Origin: an uncultured Shewanella sp.
GTDB taxonomy: Bacteria; Pseudomonadota; Gammaproteobacteria; Enterobacterales; Shewanellaceae
NCBI RefSeq assembly: GCF_947501225.1
Contig: NZ_CANMUW010000003.1
Location: 186,001 to 250,000, forward strand
Direction of reading: 5' to 3'
Length of the DNA stretch: 64,000 bases
Below are positions 1 to 8,771 of the stretch, piece by piece. Under the pieces are notes generated by a model that was not told the DNA's origin, searched no databases, and saw nothing but the letters and a program-made list of their open reading frames with translations. A program made the position numbers and the translations under genes. The first letter of the stretch is position 1; each line of letters starts with the position of its first letter.

Positions 1-588
1 AGCCGTAGCATCAATATTCTATCTGCAGCCAGACTGTTTCTGTTTGCGGCCAGAGATGTCTGGTTTGTGGTGGCCTTGCCGGTATATCTGGCCAGCCAAT
101 TCGGCTGGGATCACTACTATGTGGGCGGTTTTCTTGCCCTTTGGGTGATCGCCTATGGCTGGATCCAGACGCTGGCCCCCCGAATTACCGGCGCTCGTAG
201 CGCTAAGGTACCCGATGGTCGTTCGGCGCTGCTCTGGGCCAGCCTGTTAACCGCTATCCCGGCAGCGATCGCGCTGTTTATGAGTGTTTCACCCTCGCCC
301 CAGTTAGTCCTGATGTCGGGTTTACTGCTCTTCGGCGCCCTGTTTGCGATCAACTCCTCCCTGCACAGTTACCTGATTGTCAGTTATGCCAGCGACGATG
401 GCGTGTCGCTCGATGTGGGTTTCTACTACATGGCCAACGCCATGGGGCGCCTGCTGGGCACTGTGTTATCGGGCTGGGTCTATCAGGTAGCGGGGCTGGA
501 GGCCTGTTTGTGGATCTCATCGGCTTTCCTGGCCATGACCGCGGTGATTAGTGTTTACTTACCCAAGAGGGGGGCGGTCTTGGAATGA
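1..588 (+). CDS. arsJ: Organoarsenical efflux MFS transporter ArsJ-like, 3' part
   Basis: The reading frame is open from base 1, so the N-terminus lies outside the window; about 195 residues remain. The visible part has several hydrophobic segments with MFS-type spacing and stretches I recognise from ArsJ (an NILSAARLFLF-like helix, ARDVWFVVALPVYL, VGGFLALWVIAYG). From family knowledge, ArsJ exports 1-arseno-3-phosphoglycerate made from arsenate by a partner glyceraldehyde-3-phosphate dehydrogenase, usually encoded just upstream; that gene would be outside this window. The protein sits in the inner membrane. The ArsJ call rests on remembered family sequence and could be another MFS exporter. 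Confidence 0.72.
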   Translation, partial: SRSINILSAARLFLFAARDVWFVVALPVYLASQFGWDHYYVGGFLALWVIAYGWIQTLAPRITGARSAKVPDGRSALLWASLLTAIPAAIALFMSVSPSPQLVLMSGLLLFGALFAINSSLHSYLIVSYASDDGVSLDVGFYYMANAMGRLLGTVLSGWVYQVAGLEACLWISSAFLAMTAVISVYLPKRGAVLE

Positions 589-1001
589 AGGCCGACTACA
601 TTTTCTATGTTGAGTGTTGGTATTGGGAAATGTGTTTGAAACTTGTATTTTCATAGTCATCTATCGCCTCCCCGGCGTGGGATGTGCAGATACTTCTTTG
701 AGGCGCCGTGAACACTTCCGTGTGGGCTCTACCAAAACATCCCTGTTTTGGAAGCTCAAAGCTGCATCTACACCTGATAATTTTAAAGAAGGTTATCTCT
801 TCGATTAATAAAACTTATTTTCTTCAGACAAAATGGTCATTGCTTCACTTAAAGTGTACTGATAACTTATTAAAATAGTTGAGATTATAATTTCTTTGGA
901 TTGTGTGGGTTCACCGTCCGGGTAGTGCTTCTTGGAGTGGTTAAATATTCCGACTTTATTAGGTGTAAAGTGTCTAAAGCCAAAATTTTGAAGAGGTGAA
1001 G
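589..1001. other. Intergenic stretch, no supported gene
   Basis: This is an AT-rich gap between the arsJ-like gene and a small membrane-protein gene. A 64-codon frame at 614-808 has no ribosome binding site and an implausible composition, so it is not called. No clear terminator or promoter was found. Confidence 0.5.
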
Positions 1002-1232
1002 ATGAAACCGTTAGGGCTTAAAGAAACAGTATATGGAATTTTAGTCGCGCTATTTCTTGGTCTGTTATTAATTTTTCCTGACACTGAAATTGTTAGCGAA
1101 ATGGAAGAACTATTTTCTATTAAGCTAACCTCTACATTTGTTGAAATTACTTATGTTTTTCTTCTTTTACTTATATGCAAATATCTATTTAAAAAATTGG
1201 ATAAGAGAAAAACTAAAGAAAGTGATGGGTAA
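1002..1232 (+). CDS. Small two-helix membrane protein, unknown function
   Basis: A 76-residue protein. I chose the ATG at 1002 over the GTG at 996 because AGAGG at 992-996 then sits at normal spacing. Two hydrophobic stretches (about residues 12-28 and 48-62) flank an acidic segment, and the C-terminus is lysine-rich (KKLDKRKTKE), which suggests a cytoplasmic tail. Codon use is more AT-rich than in neighbouring genes, so it may be a recent acquisition. I do not recognise a family. Confidence 0.55.
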   Translation: MKPLGLKETVYGILVALFLGLLLIFPDTEIVSEMEELFSIKLTSTFVEITYVFLLLLICKYLFKKLDKRKTKESDG

Positions 1233-1336
1233 TAGTATTGCCTGAGAGGTTTTGCCATTTAACAAGACTCTTAATCAAGATTCACTATTGCTGTTAGAGT
1301 GGGCTTCAGGGGTAATATCGAGCATAAGGTGGTTGG

Positions 1337-1819
1337 ATGATTGTGATCAGGAAGGCGGTTGAGGGGGATGCTCAGGCTATTTATGACTTGAGAAGCCGGG
1401 CTATCCTCGAAGCGTGCTCGGGATATTATAGTGCGGAGCAACTATCGCTTTGGACCCAAGGTGGCGTGTCTGAGAGTTTGATTAAGGATATCGTAAACTC
1501 TTTTTATGTGTCCGAGAGTGATGGGCAAGTTATCGGCAGTGGCAAGCTGACGATTGAAACCGGGATGCTGGACGCGATCTTCGTCGAGCCTCAATTTTTC
1601 GGCAAGGGCGCCGCCAGATTGATGCTTGCCTTCCTCGAAGAGCTGGCTACGGTGCATGGTCTTACTTCAATAAAACTCGAGTCTACCCTGAATGCTGCTC
1701 CATTCTACCGCCGATGCGGATTTGTAGGTGATGAGATATCCACCTATCACTCACCGAGAGGCATCAGCTTAAAATGTGTGCCCATGCAAAAGTCACTGGA
1801 AAAGAGAGCTCGGCTATGA
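1337..1819 (+). CDS. GNAT-family N-acetyltransferase
   Basis: A 160-residue single-domain GNAT protein of typical length. The acetyl-CoA-binding motif A is visible near residues 83-95: a beta strand LDAIFVEP followed by QFFGKGAARLML, matching the Q/R-x-x-G-x-G/A pyrophosphate loop. The N-terminal part (VIRKAVEGDAQAIYDLRSRAI) is the usual GNAT strand-1/helix-1. It transfers acetyl from acetyl-CoA to an amine in the cytoplasm; the substrate cannot be read from the sequence. It stands alone between unrelated genes. Confidence 0.88.
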   Translation: MIVIRKAVEGDAQAIYDLRSRAILEACSGYYSAEQLSLWTQGGVSESLIKDIVNSFYVSESDGQVIGSGKLTIETGMLDAIFVEPQFFGKGAARLMLAFLEELATVHGLTSIKLESTLNAAPFYRRCGFVGDEISTYHSPRGISLKCVPMQKSLEKRARL

Positions 1820-2059
1820 GTGTGAACCAATGCTTAATCGGCTATAGATTATTCAAGTCTAGGGACTGTCTTGTTTAGGTTTATCTGGTCTATGAGCTTC
1901 ATGGGGCGGGGTGTCGTATGGTGTTAAAATATTATTGTGAAGCGATAGTGTTGTAAGGTGATGCTGTTGAAAAAATAGTATCGCAGGAAGATCGACAAGG
2001 TGTCAGGGTTTTACCTGATTGGCCCGGTTAAGGCACCCAAGGATTCACAGGAGCAAGAT

Positions 2060-2182
2060 ATGAGTAAAGGTAAAAATATCCGTAAAGAAGGCAAGAAACA
2101 GCCACAGAAAACGGCCAAAGAAAAGCGCATGGCAAAACGTGTGAAAAAGAGTTCCCCTGGCCTGTTGGATAACGTTAAGTAA
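2060..2182 (+). CDS. Small basic protein, unknown function
   Basis: A 40-residue, strongly lysine-rich protein (MSKGKNIRKEGKKQ...). The ATG at 2060 is preceded by CAGGAG at 2048-2053, a good ribosome binding site, whereas the in-frame codon at 2000 has none. The C-terminus PGLLDNVK is less charged. The composition suggests nucleic-acid or ribosome binding, but this is inference. Its GC content and lysine pattern resemble short conserved hypotheticals of marine gammaproteobacteria. Confidence 0.6.
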   Translation: MSKGKNIRKEGKKQPQKTAKEKRMAKRVKKSSPGLLDNVK

Positions 2183-2802
2183 TCCTCTTTCCTGTGTCTC
2201 GATATTCGCTAATCTCCTAGTGAGGAGCTAGCGAAGGGGCTCTGTTGCTGCCAGCTAACACTGACCATGGAAACATGGCAAAGCTAGAAAATTGAGTAGG
2301 GCTAACCTGGGGTTAGCCCTAGTGTAATATGTTGCACTCTCTCCAAATCAATCCTCCTAAGCTAAAGCAATAGACTTCACTTTCTCAAAAATTGAGTTAA
2401 CCGTTACGCCAAAACGCCAATCTAAGAGTAAAAAACTCAAGTGTTTGCACATTCAGGTCGTTTATTGACATCTGACCCATAGGGGATATGGGAAATGTCA
2501 TGATGATGTCGGGAACATCATTGACCTGCCACCGTGACATTTGTGCATCCCTACACGGCACGCAGGCTATAAGTACTAATGGACCTGAGACCTCCAAGAT
2601 ATGTACAAATCCCCATACAAAGTACGAGCCCCTCAATAACTTGTGAATCAGCCACAACCATTTGCTACAAAAAGTGGCTGAGAAATACTACTGCTTTCAT
2701 TTTGTACACTTTTCGTTGTACTCTGGGATGCAATCAACAAATTCCGGGCATTAGATCACGGAATGAATATAACAATAATGATAATGCGTCGGTGAGGTTT
2801 GA
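2183..2802. other. 620-bp intergenic region before the symporter gene
   Basis: It holds the hairpin at 2297-2321. The two overlapping frames at 2397-2657 (minus) and 2579-2815 (plus) lack ribosome binding sites and family features. No other structure was identified. The regulatory region of the downstream symporter presumably lies in the last 200 bases, but no convincing promoter hexamers were found. Confidence 0.45.
2297..2321 (+). terminator. Perfect 11-bp hairpin after the small basic gene
   Basis: Arms TAGGGCTAACC and GGTTAGCCCTA enclose a 3-base loop. There is no strong T tract, so termination would be imperfect. It is the nearest hairpin downstream of the gene ending at 2182. Confidence 0.55.
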
Positions 2803-4188
2803 ATGGAAGGAATAACTGAATTTGTAAGTATGATCAATGGCTTTGTCTGGGGTACTCCTATGCTGGTCATGATCCTGGGGGTGGGCCTGTTCCTCTCGGT
2901 TGGCTTGAAACTGATGCCAATTTTGAAGTTGGGAACCGGCTTTAAGCTGCTCTGGTCGGGCAGGATCCCCGATAAAGATAAGACTAAGGAGGGGGAGATC
3001 AGCCCCTTTAACGCCCTGATGACTTCGCTCTCGGCCACTATCGGTACCGGTAATATTGCCGGTGTGGCAACGGCGATCTTTATTGGTGGACCGGGGGCGC
3101 TGTTTTGGATGTGGTGTACGGCGCTGGTTGGCATGGCAACAAAGTTTGCCGAGGCCGTGTTGGCGGTGAAGTATCGTGAAGTCGATGATAATGGCGACCA
3201 TATCGGTGGTCCCATGTACTATATCAAGAATGGCCTCGGCAGTAAGTGGGCCTGGCTGGGTACCGCGTTTGCGCTGTTTGGATCCTTTGCCGGTTTCGGT
3301 ATCGGTAATACGGTGCAGTCGAACTCGGTTGCCGATGCCCTGAGCAGTAACTTCGGTGTACCGAGCTGGGTAACGGGTGTGGTGCTGATGGTGCTGGTGG
3401 GGGCGGTGCTGGTCGGCGGTATCAAGCGTATCGCCGATGTGGCCGGTAAGCTGGTTCCTCTGATGACGCTGTTCTATATCACTGCCGGCCTGGCCGTGTT
3501 GGTTGTCAATGCCGCAGCGATTCCCGATGCCATTGCTATGATAGTGCATAGCGCATTTAACCCGGTTGCGGCACAGGGCGGTTTCGCCGGTGCTGCGGTT
3601 TGGGCAGCTATCCGCTTCGGTGTGGCGCGTGGCGTGTTCTCAAACGAAGCGGGCCTGGGGAGTGCACCGATCGCTCACGCCTCTGCACAGACCAATAACC
3701 CGGTAGCTCAAGGTCTGGTTGCCATGTTGGGTACCTTCATCGATACCCTGATTGTCTGTAGCATCACAGGTCTGGCGATTATTGTATCCGGTGCCTGGAC
3801 ATCGGGCGAGAACGGCGCCGCGTTGACTTCGTTTGCTTTTTCGACCGCGCTGCCGGTGGGTAATTATATCGTCGCCCTGGCCTTGTCGGTGTTTGCCTTC
3901 ACGACTATTCTGGGCTGGAGCGTCTACAGCGAAAAGTGCGTCCAGTATCTGTTTGGTGTTAAAGCCGTTAAGCCTTTCAGAGTTCTATGGATACTGGTAG
4001 TACCGCTGGGTGCCGTGAGTTCACTGGACTTCATCTGGTTACTGGCCGATACCCTGAACGCCATGATGGCGATCCCTAATCTTATCGCCCTTGCGCTGCT
4101 TAGCCCTGTGGTATTCAGTCTGACCCGCGAATACTTCATCAAGAAGCGAGAGGATGAAGCCAAGGCTAAGGCGAATGTCGAGATCTAG
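2803..4188 (+). CDS. Alanine/glycine:sodium symporter (AGCS family)
   Basis: A 461-residue polytopic inner-membrane protein of normal AGCS length, with about ten to eleven hydrophobic segments. Family hallmarks are visible: GPGALFWMWCTALVGMATKF in the first half, IGGPMYYIKNGLG, and IAHASAQTNNPVAQG in the second half. AGCS carriers couple Na+ (sometimes H+) influx to uptake of alanine, glycine or related amino acids. GAGG at 2794-2797 precedes the ATG. It is monocistronic, ending in a strong terminator at 4221-4244. Confidence 0.93.
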   Translation: MEGITEFVSMINGFVWGTPMLVMILGVGLFLSVGLKLMPILKLGTGFKLLWSGRIPDKDKTKEGEISPFNALMTSLSATIGTGNIAGVATAIFIGGPGALFWMWCTALVGMATKFAEAVLAVKYREVDDNGDHIGGPMYYIKNGLGSKWAWLGTAFALFGSFAGFGIGNTVQSNSVADALSSNFGVPSWVTGVVLMVLVGAVLVGGIKRIADVAGKLVPLMTLFYITAGLAVLVVNAAAIPDAIAMIVHSAFNPVAAQGGFAGAAVWAAIRFGVARGVFSNEAGLGSAPIAHASAQTNNPVAQGLVAMLGTFIDTLIVCSITGLAIIVSGAWTSGENGAALTSFAFSTALPVGNYIVALALSVFAFTTILGWSVYSEKCVQYLFGVKAVKPFRVLWILVVPLGAVSSLDFIWLLADTLNAMMAIPNLIALALLSPVVFSLTREYFIKKREDEAKAKANVEI

Positions 4189-4220
4189 TGGCTAATTGTC
4201 AGCAGCTCCTATAGAGAGTA

Positions 4221-4244
4221 AAAGCGCCGCAAGGCGCTTTTTTT
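4221..4244 (+). terminator. Rho-independent terminator of the symporter gene
   Basis: AAAGCGCC and GGCGCTTT arms enclose a GCAA tetraloop and run straight into seven T residues. Confidence 0.92.
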
Positions 4245-4729
4245 ATGCCTCCTCTGGTGAGTAAACAAGTTATCAGGCACTCCCTTTGTTGGCAAAATGT
4301 AAAATTCACTACCCTTTCTACTCATTTTCCTCTACCGGAGGGTAGGCATATCCGGTCATGGGTTAAGGATAGGGTGCCAGGTTTGTAAGATAACCCTTGC
4401 ATGTAAGCAGGCTGAAGAGAAAGATGAGCTCTGGTGGTGGCTGTATACTCATAACTTCCCCGAGATCTTTGTCTTATGGCATTGCTGAAATGGTTATTTT
4501 CTTTTATATCAATATGATGTCTATTTGCTTGCCGATGGAACACTCATTTCAAGCGGGTAATTCAGGATGTTATAAGCTGTTCCCCATCACCTCCTTCCTT
4601 ATTTAATTGCAACTAGCGTACCACTTAATCGTCTTTTTTATCGGCAATCTGCGATTTACTAAATCTTGATATCTCCATCACATTCGCGTTTGAAATCACA
4701 CCTGCGGATAACTGAAACGCAACATTTAA

Positions 4730-4743
4730 ATGATCTAGATCAA
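4730..4743 (+). promoter_or_regulatory. FNR/EtrA-like binding box
   Basis: The sequence ATGATCTAGATCAA matches the FNR consensus TTGAT-N4-ATCAA at nine of ten defined positions, and its core TGATCTAGATCA is a perfect palindrome. It lies 178 bases before the start of the membrane-protein cluster, so oxygen-responsive control is a reasonable inference. The promoter elements themselves were not pinned down. Confidence 0.55.
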
Positions 4744-4764
4744 AACTATCGCCTAACTTCGGAT

Positions 4765-4820
4765 CTAGAGTAAAGACTCTAATTTAGAGTAAATGCTCTA
4801 AGTTAGAGTTAAAACTCTAA
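4765..4820 (+). promoter_or_regulatory. Array of three 18-bp palindromes at 19-bp period
   Basis: Three consecutive near-perfect palindromes occur at 4765-4782, 4784-4801 and 4803-4820. Each has the form TTAGAGT(n4)ACTCTAA or a close variant, separated by one base. The strict 19-bp spacing places each copy slightly under two helical turns from the next, as in cooperative operator arrays. They sit between an FNR-like box and the first gene of the cluster starting at 4922. The binding protein is unknown. Confidence 0.7.
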
Positions 4821-4921
4821 CATGGTTTAAGGGTTTGTTTAAAAAGATATTTTAACTGAATGTTTGCGCTGCTGATGGGTAAACGTTCTGAATCGATGGA
4901 TAACATGTACCTGGAGGCATT

Positions 4922-5830
4922 ATGGACATTCCTGTCTGGCAATATGTCGTTTCGATGACTGGATATATTGTGTTTTTGCTCGTTTTGGTGGAAGGCATGC
5001 GCCGCGCACCAAGAATTACGGCGGCATTTTGGCTGCTGTCCCTTTTTACTGCGCCTCTATGGGCAGACAATCTCGATGGTTGGTTCCGCTGGGCTAAGAC
5101 GGTCAGCGTACTTATCCCAACTGCAATTATCGTCGGTGGTGCCAGAATCGCCTGGCTTTATCATGACAACCCCAATAAATTCCTCGCTTTCTTCCGAGGT
5201 GACTGGGTATTGAAGGTGCTCTATGCGGTACTGTTTATCAATATCGCAGAAGCGACGGCGAAAGATTTTGCCACTGCAAACTACTTCAATGCTATCTGTG
5301 GTGTCATCTTATGTATCACCATTCCGTTCCCGCGTTATAAGAATGGTAAGCGTCTGTACTGGGTGATTGGCCGAGATAAGCCAAATGACCTGCTGTTCTA
5401 CTCTACTGCGGCATGGAACTTCCTCTATACCACATGGAACCTGGCATTCGTGTTTGGCGAGAACCCAGGCTATTTCGCCAGCTCATTCTGTATCCTGATT
5501 GCTGCAGAGCTTTATCCAATCATCAAGGGGCGCCCCGAGCTTTACATCATAGCTCGAGTCTACACTCTGGCATTCCACATTCTGGTGCGGGCCAACGGCG
5601 ATATCTTCACTCCGGTTATGGACTCCTCTAGTTGGGCCAGCGACGCGGTGGTTTACTACTGGGGTGCAATTAACCTGGCTATGCATATTCCATTCGTTAT
5701 CTGGTACTTCAAGTCTAAGAAGGACAGTGAAACCAATGAACCTCCATTTGGAGAGAAGTCTCCACCACCACTCGTCTCAGATTATTCAGACACCAAGTTG
5801 AATGACCAGAGCAAATTAACCACAGCCTGA
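4922..5830 (+). CDS. Polytopic inner-membrane protein, paralogue of the next gene
   Basis: A 302-residue protein with about eight to nine hydrophobic segments and a hydrophilic proline/serine-rich tail of some 40 residues. GGAGG at 4913-4917 precedes the ATG. It is clearly homologous to the membrane part of the next gene: both have an (A/S)EA...DF...N motif after the fourth helix, a YxxWNxxFV motif, and a closing RA(R)xxTLA/F helix. I cannot name the family with confidence. It is the first gene of a cluster whose later members are a paralogue with an extra periplasmic domain, an outer-membrane barrel and a chalcone-isomerase-fold protein. Function is unknown; a periplasm-facing membrane complex is inference from context. 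Confidence 0.8.
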   Translation: MDIPVWQYVVSMTGYIVFLLVLVEGMRRAPRITAAFWLLSLFTAPLWADNLDGWFRWAKTVSVLIPTAIIVGGARIAWLYHDNPNKFLAFFRGDWVLKVLYAVLFINIAEATAKDFATANYFNAICGVILCITIPFPRYKNGKRLYWVIGRDKPNDLLFYSTAAWNFLYTTWNLAFVFGENPGYFASSFCILIAAELYPIIKGRPELYIIARVYTLAFHILVRANGDIFTPVMDSSSWASDAVVYYWGAINLAMHIPFVIWYFKSKKDSETNEPPFGEKSPPPLVSDYSDTKLNDQSKLTTA

Positions 5831-5843
5831 TCGAAAGGTCACA

Positions 5844-5870
5844 TCGGATACCTAATGGGTAGGTATCCGA
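5844..5870 (+). other. Intercistronic hairpin
   Basis: Perfect 11-bp arms TCGGATACCTA and TAGGTATCCGA enclose a 5-base loop between the two paralogous membrane-protein genes. It lacks a T tract, so an mRNA-stability or processing element seems likelier than a terminator. Confidence 0.7.
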
Positions 5871-5898
5871 TACCACATCCACAGAGAGAGTAGTTGAT

Positions 5899-7077
5899 AT
5901 GAAACTCAGGGCGAGAAGGATCTATACCGCGATGTTGGCGTTATTGATGATGTGTTGGGGGTCAGTTGCCATGGCCGAACCCACGCAGATTCAAGATGGC
6001 GGTGTCGATAAGCTTCAGGGCGAGGTATGGCAAGGTACCCGCGATGGTAAACCCGGCGAAGGTAGTCTGTTTTACCGATTGGAGTTCAACGCAGATAACA
6101 ATGTTGAGGTAACCAAGCAGTCCGGTGGCTTTAACAAGACAGAGACTCAGAAATGGAGCCTCCATGGCGACTCGGTCATTATCGAGAGCCTTAATGGCGC
6201 CGAGATCACCGACTTCGATGGTGCTTCCATTAAATTTGTCGACAGCGAGGAGATGCGTTTTTCTCTCGATGGCGATGGCTTCAATATCCACAAGTGGTAC
6301 AAGTACCGTGCATTCGCTCATGTACTGTTTGTACTCATCGCCTTGATGGCACTGAACGAGCTCTGTCGCCACTTCAAGTGGAGTAACTATATCTTATGGT
6401 TCGCTCTGCCGATTGTCTTGATTCCACTGTGGTCCAGCTATGAGATCTCTTACTGGTTCAAGTGGGTCAAACTCTACTCTGTTGTGGGTGCGGCGGCCCT
6501 GTTTACCCTGATACGTTTCACTAAGGTTGGGGATATGAAGTGGGCCAAATTTGGTGCCGCAGCCTTCCTTGCTATCAATATCTCCGAAGCGGTGATGCAA
6601 GATTTCAGTATGGGGAACCTGGCTAATATTCTTAACGCTATCGGTGGCGTGCTCTCGATTATCACTCTGTCCGGCTGGGCAATGATCCACGCCGATAAGA
6701 GTAAACAGAAAGATATGATCTGGCCTGCGATGACCACCTTCTGGATTATCGCCTATGACGTCTGGAACATCGTCTTCGTTTATCTGAACTTCCCGGGATC
6801 TGCGACCGCTCAGATGATGGTTCTGATCGCGGCAACCCTACCTTCACTCTTTATTAAGAAAGGTACCTGGTTACAGGCACGTGCATTTACCCTGGCGGGT
6901 TCATTTATGTACTACTTCAGTTGTCCGTTTATGTACGAGAGCAACGTAGTGCCTATGCCACGTAACGACGAGCTGATGTTAGCGGCAGGTGCAGCCAGCT
7001 TCATCATAAACAGTGTCTATGCCTACATCTTCTTCAGCAAGAAATTCAGACAGCGCCAGGTGGTAGCCAGCGCATAA
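5899..7077 (+). CDS. Membrane protein with signal peptide and periplasmic N-terminal domain
   Basis: A 392-residue protein. A signal peptide (about residues 1-27, ending SVAMA) is followed by a beta-rich soluble domain of about 105 residues (WSLHGDSVIIES, FDGASIKFVD) that resembles small lipocalin-like folds. Then come about eight membrane segments homologous to the preceding protein. The extra domain makes it a fused or elaborated paralogue. The gene follows the first by 68 bases containing a hairpin and is probably co-transcribed. The soluble domain should face the periplasm. I do not recognise a characterised homologue. Confidence 0.8.
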   Translation: MKLRARRIYTAMLALLMMCWGSVAMAEPTQIQDGGVDKLQGEVWQGTRDGKPGEGSLFYRLEFNADNNVEVTKQSGGFNKTETQKWSLHGDSVIIESLNGAEITDFDGASIKFVDSEEMRFSLDGDGFNIHKWYKYRAFAHVLFVLIALMALNELCRHFKWSNYILWFALPIVLIPLWSSYEISYWFKWVKLYSVVGAAALFTLIRFTKVGDMKWAKFGAAAFLAINISEAVMQDFSMGNLANILNAIGGVLSIITLSGWAMIHADKSKQKDMIWPAMTTFWIIAYDVWNIVFVYLNFPGSATAQMMVLIAATLPSLFIKKGTWLQARAFTLAGSFMYYFSCPFMYESNVVPMPRNDELMLAAGAASFIINSVYAYIFFSKKFRQRQVVASA

Positions 7078-7089
7078 AGGTTAACCACA

Positions 7090-7117
7090 GTGCCATCGGC
7101 AGACCAACCGATGGCAC
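7090..7117 (+). other. Intercistronic hairpin
   Basis: Perfect 10-bp arms GTGCCATCGG and CCGATGGCAC enclose an 8-base loop, without a T tract. It is the second hairpin between genes of this cluster. Confidence 0.68.
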
Positions 7118-7210
7118 ACAGAGGGGCAACCCTCACAGTAAACCCGTTTGGACGATACAAAGTAATTATTAATAATTTATCAAAAATATTATAAATATGA
7201 TGGAGTTACT

Positions 7211-8068
7211 ATGAAAAAGCGTATTCTTAGCATTGCTATTCTTGCTTCAATGACATCTGGTTTAACCTATGCAGCCGATGACGCCGATATCGATATGTCT
7301 AACCCAACCGACGTATACACCTCTATCGGTGCTTCATACGGTAGTGAAGGTGCCAACATCAAAGGGCAGTTGATGCTGTCTGAAAAGACTGCAAATTCAG
7401 GGCAGAAGAGTGGCGTAATTTTCGAAGCCAAGAACATCTTAAACGAAGGGGATAAGACGCCTAAGTTTACCGGTATGGTACAGCACCCGGAATATGGCAT
7501 GGTGCCAACCTTCAACGATGAAACCAGCAAGCGTTCATATCGTCTTCGTTACGGTACCATCAATACCACTAATGGTACCGGCTGGTCTATCGATGCGATT
7601 CTGGCGGACCACCCTTTCTACGGCAGCATGGCTGTAGTACAAGCCGGTCCCGTGATGACTATTCCGGTAACCGATAACTTCTATATCTGGCCAATCCTGT
7701 ATGCCGGTGCCGTTGTTGTCGAAGATAACATGTCACAAATTCTTCCACCTGATATGGCGGGTGCTACGGCGGTATCGAGCAGTGGTATCGACGCTCCTTC
7801 ACTAATTCTTACCGGTATGGTTTATGCGCGTTATGCCTTCAGCGATCACTGGTGGACTCTGGTGAGTGCCTCATACACTGAGGAGATGCAGGGTAAGTCA
7901 TGGAGTGATGACATCATGGATGGTGGTTTACAGATGGCGAGTTTCTCCGGAGAGATCTCGGTGGCCTACCAGATGAACAAGCGCCAAAACGTACGTGTTA
8001 ACTATAAAACTGATAACAGCGACAGCACAGATGATAGCTACTGGATTGAGTATAACCACGCGTTCTAA
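7211..8068 (+). CDS. Outer-membrane beta-barrel protein, unknown function
   Basis: A 285-residue protein with a clear signal peptide (cleavage near residue 21, TYAADD). The mature part alternates polar and hydrophobic residues in short strands and ends in phenylalanine (IEYNHAF), the usual recognition signal for BAM-dependent outer-membrane insertion. Strands such as RSYRLRYGTI, LTGMVYARYAF and EISVAYQM suggest eight to twelve strands, so a small barrel rather than a trimeric porin. GGAG at 7202-7205 serves the ATG. The position inside the cluster suggests it is the outer-membrane partner of the two membrane paralogues. Confidence 0.75.
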   Translation: MKKRILSIAILASMTSGLTYAADDADIDMSNPTDVYTSIGASYGSEGANIKGQLMLSEKTANSGQKSGVIFEAKNILNEGDKTPKFTGMVQHPEYGMVPTFNDETSKRSYRLRYGTINTTNGTGWSIDAILADHPFYGSMAVVQAGPVMTIPVTDNFYIWPILYAGAVVVEDNMSQILPPDMAGATAVSSSGIDAPSLILTGMVYARYAFSDHWWTLVSASYTEEMQGKSWSDDIMDGGLQMASFSGEISVAYQMNKRQNVRVNYKTDNSDSTDDSYWIEYNHAF

Positions 8069-8090
8069 ATACTCATCGCTCAGTTTTGAT

Positions 8091-8127
8091 ACTGCCGATG
8101 CATTGCCTGCATCCATGCATTGGCAGT
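8091..8127 (+). other. Intercistronic hairpin
   Basis: Thirteen-base arms ACTGCCGATGCAT and ATGCATTGGCAGT pair with a single G-T wobble around an 11-base loop. It is the third hairpin in the cluster. Confidence 0.68.
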
Positions 8128-8169
8128 TATATCTATTGTTAATTATCAATACTTTATCAGGAGTCTTAC

Positions 8170-8733
8170 ATGATTAAACGTGCACTCGTACTCGGTACTA
8201 TGTTTTTTGCCTGCGGCAATGCAGTGGCAGGCAGCGAGATCTCCGGCGTAAACCTGCCCGACAGCATCACCCTGCAGGAAAAGGTACTTAGCCTTAACGG
8301 TGCTGGCGTTCGCAGCAAGTTTTTTATCGACCTGTATGTGGGGTCGCTGTTTACAGTAGGTCAGGTAGATCAGGCCTCTAAGGTGATCGACAGCGATCAA
8401 CCGGCGGCTATTCGCCTGAATATTACCTCAGGCATTATCACATCGGAGAAGATGACCGAGGCCATGAATGAGGGCTTCGATCGTGCAACCGGTGGCGATC
8501 CCGCGCCTATTGAGGCGAGCATCAAGGAGTTTATCGCGACCTTTGCCGAGCCCATCAAGGAGGGAGATCAATTTACCCTGTTGAGTGTCCCCGGTGAAGG
8601 GATCATAAGCTACAAGAATGGCAAGCAGTTATCGGTGACCCGAGGTGAAACCTTCCGTAAGGCCGTGATGGCAATCTGGTTAGGTAAGAACCCGACAGAC
8701 GAAGACCTTAAAGAGGATATGCTGGAAGGTTAA
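8170..8733 (+). CDS. Periplasmic chalcone-isomerase-like protein
   Basis: A 187-residue protein with a signal peptide (ends near residue 20, GNAVAGSE). The rest fits the bacterial chalcone-isomerase-fold family (Chalcone_3): a LNGAGVRSKFFIDLYVGSLF start, an IRLNITSGIITSEKM strand and a KNPTDEDLKEDMLEG end. Bacterial members are not flavonoid enzymes; the fold is related to fatty-acid-binding proteins, so a lipid or hydrophobic ligand is plausible but not shown. AGGAG precedes the ATG. It closes the four-gene cluster. Confidence 0.85.
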   Translation: MIKRALVLGTMFFACGNAVAGSEISGVNLPDSITLQEKVLSLNGAGVRSKFFIDLYVGSLFTVGQVDQASKVIDSDQPAAIRLNITSGIITSEKMTEAMNEGFDRATGGDPAPIEASIKEFIATFAEPIKEGDQFTLLSVPGEGIISYKNGKQLSVTRGETFRKAVMAIWLGKNPTDEDLKEDMLEG

Positions 8734-8771
8734 GTTATTGAGAGGCCACCTTGTTCAGGGTTGAAAAGGTG

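Larger units (their letters stand above)
4189..4921. other. Intergenic region with regulatory sites upstream of the membrane cluster
   Basis: It contains the symporter terminator at its left end. Its right half carries the FNR-like box at 4730-4743 and the palindrome array at 4765-4820, followed by an AT-rich leader of about 100 bases. Short frames at 4322-4606 look spurious. Confidence 0.6.

Noticed and set aside
614..808. A 64-codon plus-strand frame
   Set aside because: No ribosome binding site, no family features, and the composition looks like random intergenic sequence.
2734..3549. A 271-codon minus-strand frame opposite the alanine symporter
   Set aside because: His/Gln-rich translation typical of antisense to a GC-biased gene; the symporter on the plus strand is unmistakable.
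4322..4606. Short frames on both strands upstream of the membrane cluster
   Set aside because: Neither has a convincing start or composition, and they overlap each other.
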